11,783 nucleotides of DNA from Vicinamibacteria bacterium (lineage in GTDB: Bacteria > Acidobacteriota > Vicinamibacteria > Vicinamibacterales > UBA2999): contig JAICQE010000143.1 in the NCBI GenBank assembly GCA_025938035.1, forward strand, positions 1-11,783, read 5' to 3'. Of this stretch, positions 5,204 through 11,783 are shown in pieces. A model generated the notes under the pieces. That model was not told the origin of the DNA. It ran no database searches and worked only from the letters and a program-made list of their open reading frames with translations. Position numbers and translations under genes: made by a program. Numbering within the stretch: the stretch's first letter is position 1; each line of letters begins with the position of its first letter.

Positions 5204-8200
5204 TGCAGGCGCCACAGACGCAAAAGAAGCCGCCGCTGGCGGTGCTCTTCGATTCGTCGCTCGACGGCGACATCGACCAGGTGCTGGCGCTGGCGATGCT
5301 CTTCGGCCTCGCCGGACGGCAGCAGGCCCGCGTCGCATCACTGAGCACCAGCGTGTTCAACCTGCGGGCCGCCCGGTTCCTCGACCTCGTCGCACGCTTT
5401 TACGCCGGGGATCAGCCTGGCGCGGCGGCCAGCAGGAACGCGCCGGCTATCGGGATGTCCACCGCTGGCCTCGAGACGAACACGGTGCCGCCGATGCTCG
5501 AGGCGGCGCTCGTCAAGACCGCCGCGGATGGAAAGCCTGCCTATCTCGCGACCATGTCAACGCTGAACGACACGGCCGATGCGGTCGCGCTGATGCGCAA
5601 CGCGCTGAGCGCGCAGGTCGATCGCAACGCGGCGATCGTCCTCGGCGGACGTCCGGCGAACCTGCTTGGCCTCATCGCGATTCCCGACGGACGGGCATGG
5701 GCGACCAGGAAGGCCTCAGTGCTGGCCCTTGCCGCCGGGCGATTCGACGGCGGCGCGCCCGATCCCGTGATCCGCAACGATGTGGCGGGCTTCAGAAAGC
5801 TCCTCGCCGACTGGCCGGCGCCGATCGTCATGGCTGGCGCGGAGTTGAACGATCCGCTGCCGTTCCCGGGCGCGAGCGTGGACACGAGCTTCACGTGGGC
5901 CCCGCATCATCCGGTCGTGGACGCGTATCGCGCGTTCCGCGGCGTTCCCTATGACGCGCCGTCACGGACGCTGGCGGCGGTGCTCCATGGCGTCAGCCCG
6001 GATCAACGCTATTTCGATCTGTCGGAGCCCGGGGCGATCACGATCACAGACGATGGCCGGACACGGTTTACGCCGTCGCCATCGGGCATGCATCGCTATC
6101 TGATCGCGAGACCCGATCAGAAGGAACGTGTGCTCCAGACTTACGTCCAGCTTGTCAGCGCACAGCCGCCGCCGCGGCCGGGGCGCGGCGGCAAGCCAAC
6201 GGCCGCCGCGGGCGCCGCGCTCACGGCGATCGGGGCCACTCTTGCCGCGCTGATGGCCGTCGGATCGTCGGAACGGCTCGCCGGCCAGGCGGATGGCTTC
6301 AACACCGACGTGCGGCCGGTTCTCACAAGCACCTGCGCCCAGTGCCACAACGACCGGATGCTTGCGGGCGGCCTGAATCTCGAGGGGATGGCATCGCCAG
6401 ACTCGCTCGTTCAACACCGCGACGTCTGGGAGAAAGTGCTGCGGCGCCTGCGGGCCGGCGACATGCCGCCGGCAGGTGCGCCGCGTCCGCCGAAGACGCA
6501 GCTCGATGCGATGACCGCTTACATCGAGCGAGCCTTCGACACCGCCGACGCGGCGATACCGCAGGACCCCGGGCGCGTGACGGCGCGCCGGCTCAACCGC
6601 AGCGAGTACGCCAACACGATCCGGGACCTTCTCGGCGTGCGCTTCCGGGCGGACCGGTACTTCCCGGCCGACGATTCAGGAGACGGCTTCGACAACATCG
6701 GCGACGTCCTCACGATCTCGCCGTTGCTGACCGAGCGGTATCTCGGTGCCGCCGAGCGGATCGCCCGATGGGCGATATCGACGGAGATTCCGCCGAAGCC
6801 CGTCGAGTCCGACTATCGCGTCCGCGACCGGAAGATTCGGCGCATCGATCGCAGCACCATCGAGGCCGAACACCGCGTGGAGTTCGCCGGCGACTATACG
6901 GTGCGCATCGGTCTGCCGGGTGAGCGGCCGAAGGTCGATGGCAAGGACGCCGCCGCGGTGACGCTGGGCTTTTGGATGAATGGCGTCCTCATCGCGAGCA
7001 GGACCGTCGAGACGAAACCGTCAGGCCTCGTCTACTTCGATCCGTATTCCGAGGAAGAACTGCGTGTCTATCTGCCCGAGGGTGATCACGTGTTTCGCGC
7101 CGGGTTCATCGACGACCCGTTCGTGAAGACGCTGCCGGCGGCCGATTCGTACGACCGGCGGAAGAACAAGTTTCTCGATTCAATCGTGTTCGTCGGGCCG
7201 TATGCGTCGACAACGCAGAAGGAGAGCCGGAAGAGGATTCTGTCGTGCGATCCCTCGTCCGGACGCCGCTGCGTGGAGAACATCATCAGCGGGCTCGCCA
7301 GCCGTGCGTACCGCCGGCCGGCGACGCGGCGCGAGATCGACGCGCTGATGCGATTCGTGGACCTGGGCTCGCGCGGCCGCCGTTCCGCCGAGCAGGGAAT
7401 CCAGCTGGCCATCCAGGCGATGCTGATGTCGCCGAACTTTCTCTTCCGCCTCGAGCGCGATCCCAACCCGCGCGATCCACGGAGCGTGCACGACCTGTCG
7501 CCCTTCGAGCTCGCCTCGCGCGTGAGCTACTTCCTCTGGAGCTCGATGCCGGACGAGGAGCTGATGACGCTGGCGGCATCCGGCCGTCTCGGCGATCCGC
7601 AGGTCCTCGACGCGCAGGTGACGAGAATGCTAGCTGACCCGCGCGCCTCTGCCTTTGCCGAGAACTTTGCCGGCCAGTGGCTCGAAACGCGCAACCTCGA
7701 CGTCGTCAAACCGGATCCGGACACGTTCAAGGAATTCGACGCCGACCTGCGCGACGCGATGAAGCGCGAGACGACGCTGTTCTTCGAGCACGTGCTGCGT
7801 GAGAACCGGCCGCTACGGGACTTCCTGACCGCGGACTACACGTTCCTCAACGAGCGGCTGGCGGCTCACTATGGCATCCCCGGCGTCACCGGCTCCGAGA
7901 TGCGTCGCGTGCCGCTGAAGACCGATCGGCGCGGTGGCGTGCTCAGCCAGGGCGCCGTGCTCACAGTGTCGAGCTATCCCACGCGCACGTCGCCGGTCAT
8001 CCGCGGCAAGTACGTGCTGCAGAACATTCTGGGGACGCCGCCCGAACCGCCGCCGGGCGATATCCCGCCGCTCGAGGAGTCGAATCCAGGCGGCGAACGC
8101 TCGGTGCGCGAGCAGCTCGAGCGTCATCGCAGCAACCCGGCGTGTGCGGCCTGCCACCGCAACATGGATCCGCTGGGCTTTGGTCTCGAGAACTACGACG

Positions 8201-8553
8201 CCATCGGCCGCTGGCGCGATCGGGAGGGGCAGTTTCCGGTGGATGCGACCGGCACGCTCCCGGACGGCCAGAAGTTCGCGACGCCGGGTGAGATGCGCAC
8301 GCTTCTCGTCTCGCATTTGCCGCAGTTCTCGCGTACCCTCACCGAGAAGATGATGACCTATGCGCTCGGCCGCGGGCTGAAACCGTTCGACCGCCGCGCG
8401 GTGGACGCCGTTCAGCGCGCGCTCGCCGCCGACGGCTACCAGTTCCAGACGATGGTCCGCCAGGTGGTGCAGAGCGTTCCCTTCCGATCGCGGCGCGGAG
8501 AAGAGAAACAGAGAGAAGAGAAACAGGGCGAGGAATCGCCGGGAGGCCGTTGA
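5203..8553 (+). CDS. Fusion: nucleoside-hydrolase-like domain + internal signal/anchor + DUF1592-type dihaem cytochrome (PSD) module
   Basis: A 1116-residue protein with no stop between two normally separate units. Residues 1-330 resemble inosine/uridine-preferring nucleoside hydrolases (LAVLFDSSLDGDIDQ at 12-26, IVLGGRPANLLGL near 148-160, PYDAPS with D251), ending in a Pro/Gly/Arg stretch. The usual DxDxGxDxDDA cluster is degraded: S19 and Q26 replace two expected Asp. R328 and K331 precede a hydrophobic run (334-353) that looks like a signal peptide or single anchor. Next comes C378-A-Q-C381-H382, a covalent haem motif, then PSD3/DUF1587 (about 458-520), a beta-rich carbohydrate-binding-like part (about 555-670), PSD5/DUF1595 (about 690-755), PSD4/DUF1592 (about 765-895), PSCyt3/DUF1588 (about 910-1010) with C981-A-A-C984-H985, and PSD2/DUF1585 to about 1095. 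Expected topology is N-terminal domain in the cytoplasm, cytochrome part in the periplasm. The charged tail is made by a 15-bp repeat. Its biochemical role is unknown. An internal GTG at 6130 is an alternative start for the second half. Confidence 0.85.
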   Translation: MQAPQTQKKPPLAVLFDSSLDGDIDQVLALAMLFGLAGRQQARVASLSTSVFNLRAARFLDLVARFYAGDQPGAAASRNAPAIGMSTAGLETNTVPPMLEAALVKTAADGKPAYLATMSTLNDTADAVALMRNALSAQVDRNAAIVLGGRPANLLGLIAIPDGRAWATRKASVLALAAGRFDGGAPDPVIRNDVAGFRKLLADWPAPIVMAGAELNDPLPFPGASVDTSFTWAPHHPVVDAYRAFRGVPYDAPSRTLAAVLHGVSPDQRYFDLSEPGAITITDDGRTRFTPSPSGMHRYLIARPDQKERVLQTYVQLVSAQPPPRPGRGGKPTAAAGAALTAIGATLAALMAVGSSERLAGQADGFNTDVRPVLTSTCAQCHNDRMLAGGLNLEGMASPDSLVQHRDVWEKVLRRLRAGDMPPAGAPRPPKTQLDAMTAYIERAFDTADAAIPQDPGRVTARRLNRSEYANTIRDLLGVRFRADRYFPADDSGDGFDNIGDVLTISPLLTERYLGAAERIARWAISTEIPPKPVESDYRVRDRKIRRIDRSTIEAEHRVEFAGDYTVRIGLPGERPKVDGKDAAAVTLGFWMNGVLIASRTVETKPSGLVYFDPYSEEELRVYLPEGDHVFRAGFIDDPFVKTLPAADSYDRRKNKFLDSIVFVGPYASTTQKESRKRILSCDPSSGRRCVENIISGLASRAYRRPATRREIDALMRFVDLGSRGRRSAEQGIQLAIQAMLMSPNFLFRLERDPNPRDPRSVHDLSPFELASRVSYFLWSSMPDEELMTLAASGRLGDPQVLDAQVTRMLADPRASAFAENFAGQWLETRNLDVVKPDPDTFKEFDADLRDAMKRETTLFFEHVLRENRPLRDFLTADYTFLNERLAAHYGIPGVTGSEMRRVPLKTDRRGGVLSQGAVLTVSSYPTRTSPVIRGKYVLQNILGTPPEPPPGDIPPLEESNPGGERSVREQLERHRSNPACAACHRNMDPLGFGLENYDAIGRWRDREGQFPVDATGTLPDGQKFATPGEMRTLLVSHLPQFSRTLTEKMMTYALGRGLKPFDRRAVDAVQRALAADGYQFQTMVRQVVQSVPFRSRRGEEKQREEKQGEESPGGR
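8498..8526 (+). repeat. Two-copy 15-bp tandem repeat in the 3' end of the fusion gene
   Basis: GAGAAGAGAAACAG occurs at 8498-8511 and again at 8513-8526, a period of 15 bases, so the frame is preserved. It encodes EEKQR then EEKQG, giving the protein a charged tail outside the conserved PSD domains. The purine-rich run leads into the ribosome site of the next gene. Copy number probably varies between strains by slippage without changing the frame. Confidence 0.6.
8541..8546 (+). promoter_or_regulatory. Shine-Dalgarno site for the DUF1552 gene
   Basis: GGGAGG lies six bases before the ATG at 8553-8555, inside the last codons of the fusion gene. It fixes the start at this ATG rather than at the TTG at 8550, and together with the TGATG overlap it indicates coupled translation. 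Confidence 0.7.
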
Positions 8554-9893
8554 TGTTCATCACTGGTCGCGCGCTTCCTCGCCGGACCTTCCTGCGCGGT
8601 CTCGGGACCGCGGTCGCGCTGCCGTTCCTCGACTCGATGATGCCGGCGCTGGCGCAGGCGCAGCGCCGTTCGCGTCCGGTGCGCATGGCGTTTGTCTACG
8701 TCCCGAACGGGATCGACATGCGCCACTGGACGCTCCCGTACGAAGGCGCGCTGGGCGAGCTTCCGCAGACGCTGGCACCGCTGGCGCCGCTGAAGCAGGA
8801 CATCCTCCTGCTGGGCAACCTTACGCACAACACCGGCCGTGCGCTGCTCGACGGCCCCGGCGATCACGGCCGATGCTGCGGCTCGTACCTCACCGGCGTC
8901 CAGGTCAAGAAGACGGTCACCGACATCAAGGCCAGCGTGTCCTGCGATCAGCTCGTCGCCGATCAGATTGGCCGTCAGACGCGGTTCCCGTCCCTCGAAG
9001 TCGGGCTCGAGGATGCGCGTCAGGCTGGAGACTGCGACTCGGGCTACTCCTGCGCCTACACGAATAATCTGGCATGGCGGAACGAGACGCAGCCGCTGCC
9101 GCCGATGCTCGATCCGCGCGCGCTGTTCGAGCGCCTGTTCGGCGACGATGCGGAGCTGTCGCGTGAAGCGCGAGGCCGCCGCCGCGTCGAGCGGCGCAGC
9201 CTGCTCGACTTCGTCGCCGAGGACACACGCCGCCTGCGTGGAAGCCTCGGCCCGACCGATCAACGGAAACTTGACGAGTACCTGACCTCGATCCGCCAGA
9301 TTGAGGAGCAGCTGGCGAAGGCCGAACGCGAGAACGCACGGGTCGAACCGGGGATGGAGAAGCCGTACGGCGTGCCCAGCGACTTCGCCGAGCACTTCAA
9401 GCTGATGACCGACATGATCACGGTGGCGTTCCGCGCCGACCTGACGCGCGTCGTCACGTTCCTGGTGACGCGCGAGGGAACGTCGCGCGCCTATCGGGAG
9501 ATCGGCATTGCCGACGGCCATCATCCACTGACGCACCATCGCAACGTCGTCGAGCAGATGGACAAGGTGGCGATGATCAACCGCTACCACGTCGAGCAGT
9601 TCGCGAAGTGGATTGCAACCCTCAAGACCGCCGAGGAAGGCGATCGATCGGTGCTCGACAACTCGATGATCGTCTACGGCGCCGGGTTGGCCGACGGCAA
9701 CACGCACACGCACCACGACCTGCCGACGCTCATTGCGGGCCGCGCTGGCGGCTTCATCAAGCCGGGCCGGCGCGTCGTCTACCGGAAGGAAACGCCGATG
9801 TGCAACCTGTTCCTGACGATGATGGATCGCATGGGAACACGGCTCGAGCACTTCGGCGACTCGACCGGCCATCTCGGCGGCCTCGACAGCTAA
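8553..9893 (+). CDS. Tat-exported DUF1552 family protein
   Basis: 446-residue protein of the DUF1552 family (PF07586), known in planctomycetes and acidobacteria next to DUF1592 cytochrome-like genes; no biochemical function is established for the family. The N-terminus is a twin-arginine signal: R10-R11 in PRRTFLRG, followed by a moderately hydrophobic run (about 17-33) and likely cleavage after AQA near 36. Tat export implies folding, often with a cofactor, before transport. Family-like segments include HGRCCGSYLTG, then a Cys-containing region (SCDQLV, DCDSGYSC), and near the end DGNTHTHHDLPTLIAG, a His-rich stretch that could bind metal (inference). The ATG overlaps the fusion-gene stop as TGATG. 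Tight coupling suggests that this protein and the haem-binding PSD module form a complex or act on the same substrate outside the cytoplasm. Confidence 0.88.
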   Translation: MFITGRALPRRTFLRGLGTAVALPFLDSMMPALAQAQRRSRPVRMAFVYVPNGIDMRHWTLPYEGALGELPQTLAPLAPLKQDILLLGNLTHNTGRALLDGPGDHGRCCGSYLTGVQVKKTVTDIKASVSCDQLVADQIGRQTRFPSLEVGLEDARQAGDCDSGYSCAYTNNLAWRNETQPLPPMLDPRALFERLFGDDAELSREARGRRRVERRSLLDFVAEDTRRLRGSLGPTDQRKLDEYLTSIRQIEEQLAKAERENARVEPGMEKPYGVPSDFAEHFKLMTDMITVAFRADLTRVVTFLVTREGTSRAYREIGIADGHHPLTHHRNVVEQMDKVAMINRYHVEQFAKWIATLKTAEEGDRSVLDNSMIVYGAGLADGNTHTHHDLPTLIAGRAGGFIKPGRRVVYRKETPMCNLFLTMMDRMGTRLEHFGDSTGHLGGLDS

Positions 9894-9933
9894 CAGTTCT
9901 TCGAACGCATCGTGCGGGGATTCCGTGGCGTTG

Positions 9934-9963
9934 CCGCTTCATCCCGTCGCCGGGAAGCAGCGG
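9934..9963 (+). terminator. Imperfect hairpin downstream of the DUF1552 gene (weak terminator candidate)
   Basis: CCGCT (9934-9938) pairs with AGCGG (9959-9963) and CCCG (9943-9946) with CGGG (9951-9954) around the loop TCGC; the middle of the stem has two mismatches. It lies 41 bases after the stop of the rightward operon. No T-run follows, so if it stops transcription it is probably with Rho or as an RNA 3'-end stabiliser. Confidence 0.3.
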
Positions 9964-10007
9964 TAGGTCACCACGGTGCTCATTCGAACGTAGCCTGCTT
10001 CGACGTG

Positions 10008-10033
10008 GTCCGCCTGAAGGCGGACACTACGAC
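10008..10033 (+). repeat. Dispersed palindrome, copy B (between convergent genes)
   Basis: GTCCGCCT (10008-10015) and AGGCGGAC (10018-10025) form a perfect 8-bp stem with loop GA, followed by ACTACGAC (10026-10033). Compared with copy A at 93-118, the core CCGCCT-NN-AGGCGG and the CTACGAC tail are identical and only the outer stem base pair, the loop and one tail base differ. The changed outer bases (T-A to G-C) still pair, a compensating change that speaks for a maintained fold. Confidence 0.7.
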
Positions 10034-10049
10034 GACGCTGGTCAGCTAA

Positions 10050-11783
10050 TCAGAAGGTCAAATTCAGGTTGATCGTCGTGCGCCTGACGCCGCTCACGGA
10101 CGTCGGCTGCAGGAACGACGGCGACGTGAGCACGCCGCTGTAGCCGCTGTAGGTGGGACGGTTGAACAGGTTCTGCATGTTCACCGAGAGATTCAGGCGA
10201 TAGCGGGGAACTGCCTGGCTGTCCGCCACGTTGACCGCCAATGCGCCTCCCGCCGATGTGATCGAGACGCCGCCACCGCTCGCCACCTGGCGGCGACCGA
10301 ACGAGAACGCGTACCCGAAATTCGCCGAGGACGTCCACTGTCCCGGCACGCGCACCGAGTTGCGGCCGACACCGTCTGGCCGATCGTTGAAGATCAGGTC
10401 GCCGTTGTCATCGAATCCTGTACGGACGTTGAGCGGGCGCCCGGACGTTGCGCCGAGGTTCATCGACGCGGTCAGGCCGCGAAGGGCGGCTGTGCCGAAA
10501 CTGACACTGCCGCGATGCCGGATGTCCCCTGACGAGGGTCCCCATTCGAGCGCGCGGTCCGTGGCCGGCACCGAGAAGGCGCCGTCGGTGTTGTTCCGCT
10601 GGCGGCCCAGCGTGTAACTGCCGCTCAGACGAAGCCCGCGCCGCCACTGCCATAACGGGCCCGTCGTCGGGTTGGTGCCGAGCCCCGCCAGATTCAGGGT
10701 GACGCTCGAATCGAGCGTATGCCCCTGCGATTTGCCGCCGGAGACCGCCTGGATCACGTTCGCGAACTGCGGATCCGGCCGGAGACCGTCGACAGGCGCG
10801 TTCAGGTTCTCGCCGATGAAGAGTCCTATGCCGCGCGTGTAGGTGTACACCGCGCTGACCGAGACCATCCGGGTGATGGTGCGCGACAGTCCGAGGCTTG
10901 CGCGGGCAGTGCGCGGCAGCACGAGGTCTTCCGCGAGCAAATACCGCTGTACCGGGGTCGCTGGTCCAAGCGGGCCCGGATCGGGAAACGACGGATTGGC
11001 GACGTTGACTTCCTGCATGCGGAAGCCGTCGAACTGCAGCGTCTGCTGATAGGTGCTGGTGCTCAACCAGTCGTGGAACATGCCGAGGCTGGCGCGATAC
11101 GTCGTCCGCCCGGCTCCCGGCGCCCACGTGATACCAAACCGGGGCATCACGTTGTCGAAGTCATTGACGTGCGTCTGCACCTCATACCGGACGCCCGGTG
11201 TCATCGTCAACGACTTGCTCAACCGCACATCGTCCTGGAAGTAGATGCCGAACTGCGTGTTCGTGTAGCGGATGTTCGGATCGCCGATACGCCGCGTGAA
11301 GCTGCGCGGCAGTCCGGCGGCAAAGGCCTCGGGGCTTTCGAAGTAATACGTGCCCAGGTAGTTGGTCTCGGAGTCGGAATTGAACCGCCAGTGCTGCAGC
11401 TCGATGCCGCTCCGAAGTGAATGGCGGCCCCGCACGTAGTCGAGATCCGAGCTCAGGTAGACCGTCTTCGTATCGGTGCGGCCGCGACGCTGCGCCCCGC
11501 CACGATTCACGTCGTCGGGAACGATGTAGGTGGGCGCCTCGACGGCGCTGGACGAAATCGAGCTGTAGCCGTCGTAGTAGAACCGGTTGTAGAGCATCAT
11601 GCGCCGGCCGATCGGGCCCGTGTGCCCGGCCTGGACGTACCACTCGGGATTCTCCGTCGTGTACCCCCGCTCCGGCGCGTCGTACGCGCCCAGACCGGCG
11701 TTTTGGGTGGCGAAGTTGTAGCGGCTGACGCTGATTCGGGCTGTCTGGTTCGTCGTGACCGCCCAGTCGATGCCGCCGCTGTA
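10050..11783 (-). CDS. TonB-dependent receptor (Oar/CarboxypepD-like), C-terminal barrel part; 5' end outside window
   Basis: Outer-membrane beta-barrel receptor. The frame is open from the right edge to a TGA at 10050-10052, giving at least 577 residues. The internal ATG pair at 11595-11600 is only a Met-Met within the chain, since coding continues upstream with barrel-like sequence. Family marks are many aromatic alternating strands, the segment FGIYFQDDVRLSKSLTMTPG (a common barrel motif of this group), and NMQNLFNRPTYSGYSG near the end. The C-terminus is INLNLTF, with the terminal Phe typical of barrels inserted by the BAM machinery. The plug and any N-terminal carboxypeptidase-regulatory-like domain lie beyond the window. 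In acidobacteria such receptors are numerous and take up large polymers or oligosaccharides. Here it converges with the DUF1552 operon; a role in importing the esterases' substrate is possible but unproven. Confidence 0.88.
   Translation of the reverse strand, partial: YSGGIDWAVTTNQTARISVSRYNFATQNAGLGAYDAPERGYTTENPEWYVQAGHTGPIGRRMMLYNRFYYDGYSSISSSAVEAPTYIVPDDVNRGGAQRRGRTDTKTVYLSSDLDYVRGRHSLRSGIELQHWRFNSDSETNYLGTYYFESPEAFAAGLPRSFTRRIGDPNIRYTNTQFGIYFQDDVRLSKSLTMTPGVRYEVQTHVNDFDNVMPRFGITWAPGAGRTTYRASLGMFHDWLSTSTYQQTLQFDGFRMQEVNVANPSFPDPGPLGPATPVQRYLLAEDLVLPRTARASLGLSRTITRMVSVSAVYTYTRGIGLFIGENLNAPVDGLRPDPQFANVIQAVSGGKSQGHTLDSSVTLNLAGLGTNPTTGPLWQWRRGLRLSGSYTLGRQRNNTDGAFSVPATDRALEWGPSSGDIRHRGSVSFGTAALRGLTASMNLGATSGRPLNVRTGFDDNGDLIFNDRPDGVGRNSVRVPGQWTSSANFGYAFSFGRRQVASGGGVSITSAGGALAVNVADSQAVPRYRLNLSVNMQNLFNRPTYSGYSGVLTSPSFLQPTSVSGVRRTTINLNLTF

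Larger units (their letters stand above)
6130..8553 (+). other. Possible separately translated DUF1592 half (internal GTG start)
   Basis: If the two halves are made separately, the only reasonable in-frame start before the hydrophobic segment is GTG at 6130-6132, preceded by GAAGG (6120-6124) at five bases. It would give a basic Pro/Arg-rich leader of about 24 residues and then the hydrophobic run, an acceptable though long signal peptide. The codon lies inside the conserved end of the nucleoside-hydrolase-like part. Full-length translation would still occur unless terminated, so this would be an added product rather than a separate gene. Confidence 0.25.
9894..10049. other. Convergent intergenic region
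   Basis: These 156 bases separate the 3' ends of the DUF1552 gene and the receptor gene. They contain an imperfect hairpin (9934-9963), an 8-base direct repeat TTCGAACG (9900-9907 and 9983-9990) and dispersed palindrome copy B (10008-10033). No gene is seen. Confidence 0.6.

Noticed and set aside
6160..6260. Assembly frameshift as the sole explanation of the fusion
   Set aside because: The join runs smoothly from a normal nucleoside-hydrolase-like end through a Pro/Gly/Arg linker to a normal signal-like segment in the same frame, with no abrupt composition change. It cannot be excluded without reads, so it is kept only as a refuting test.
8436..9872. Long open frame (478 codons) on the minus strand opposite the DUF1552 gene
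   Set aside because: It mirrors a clear DUF1552 protein with a Tat signal and a strong ribosome site, and it has no family-like motifs or start signals of its own.
10008..10025. Intrinsic bidirectional terminator between the convergent genes
   Set aside because: The stem is good, but there is no T-run on either side, and the same element occurs at 93-110 between two co-directional operon genes where termination would be unhelpful. It is called a dispersed repeat instead.
11595..11600. Start codon of the receptor gene at the Met-Met pair
   Set aside because: The frame stays open to the window edge with barrel-like sequence upstream, and a complete receptor needs a signal peptide and plug that are absent here. 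The gene is therefore partial.

Overview
The window is high-GC DNA whose gene families point to an Acidobacteriota genome, most likely the Vicinamibacteria branch. The indicators are a DUF1592/DUF1552 gene pair with haem-binding motifs, a tannase/feruloyl-esterase family protein, a large Oar/CarboxypepD-type TonB-dependent receptor, and short dispersed palindromes of the CCGCCT-NN-AGGCGG type followed by CTACGAC. The taxon is inferred from family content and style; no rRNA or marker gene is present.

Left part (1-3913, minus strand): a compact operon read right to left. A LysR-type regulator (2960-3913) comes first. Three bases later comes an exported tannase/feruloyl-esterase family protein (1334-2956), and seven bases after that 4-hydroxybenzoate 3-monooxygenase PobA (112-1326). 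After a 28-base gap holding a hairpin and a strong Shine-Dalgarno site, a fourth gene starts at 83 and runs off the left edge. Its first 27 codons look like the signal peptide and mature N-terminus of a second tannase-family protein. The logic is hydrolysis of aromatic (phenolic acid) esters in the periplasm, uptake, and ring hydroxylation of 4-hydroxybenzoate to protocatechuate, under local LysR control.

Centre (3914-4204): a 291-base divergent promoter region. It holds a palindrome covering the likely LysR -10 box, a cluster of CTTCGTT and CCTCCGTC short repeats bracketed by an 8-bp inverted repeat, a stem-loop around GGGCCGCGGCCC, and a plausible promoter for the rightward genes.

Right part (4205-9893, plus strand): three translationally coupled genes, both junctions being TGATG overlaps. 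They are an exported Fes-type esterase (4205-5203), a 1116-residue fusion protein (5203-8553), and a Tat-exported DUF1552 protein (8553-9893). The fusion joins an N-terminal nucleoside-hydrolase-like domain, with an apparently damaged active-site Asp cluster, through an internal signal/anchor-like segment to a two-CxxCH PSD/DUF1592-type cytochrome module. It is the most unusual object in the window.

After a 156-base convergent gap with a second copy of the dispersed palindrome, the C-terminal part of a TonB-dependent receptor (10050 to beyond 11783) is read on the minus strand. The whole window fits scavenging of plant- or soil-derived aromatic esters and glyco- or polyphenolic material, but the role of the DUF1592/DUF1552 pair is not known.
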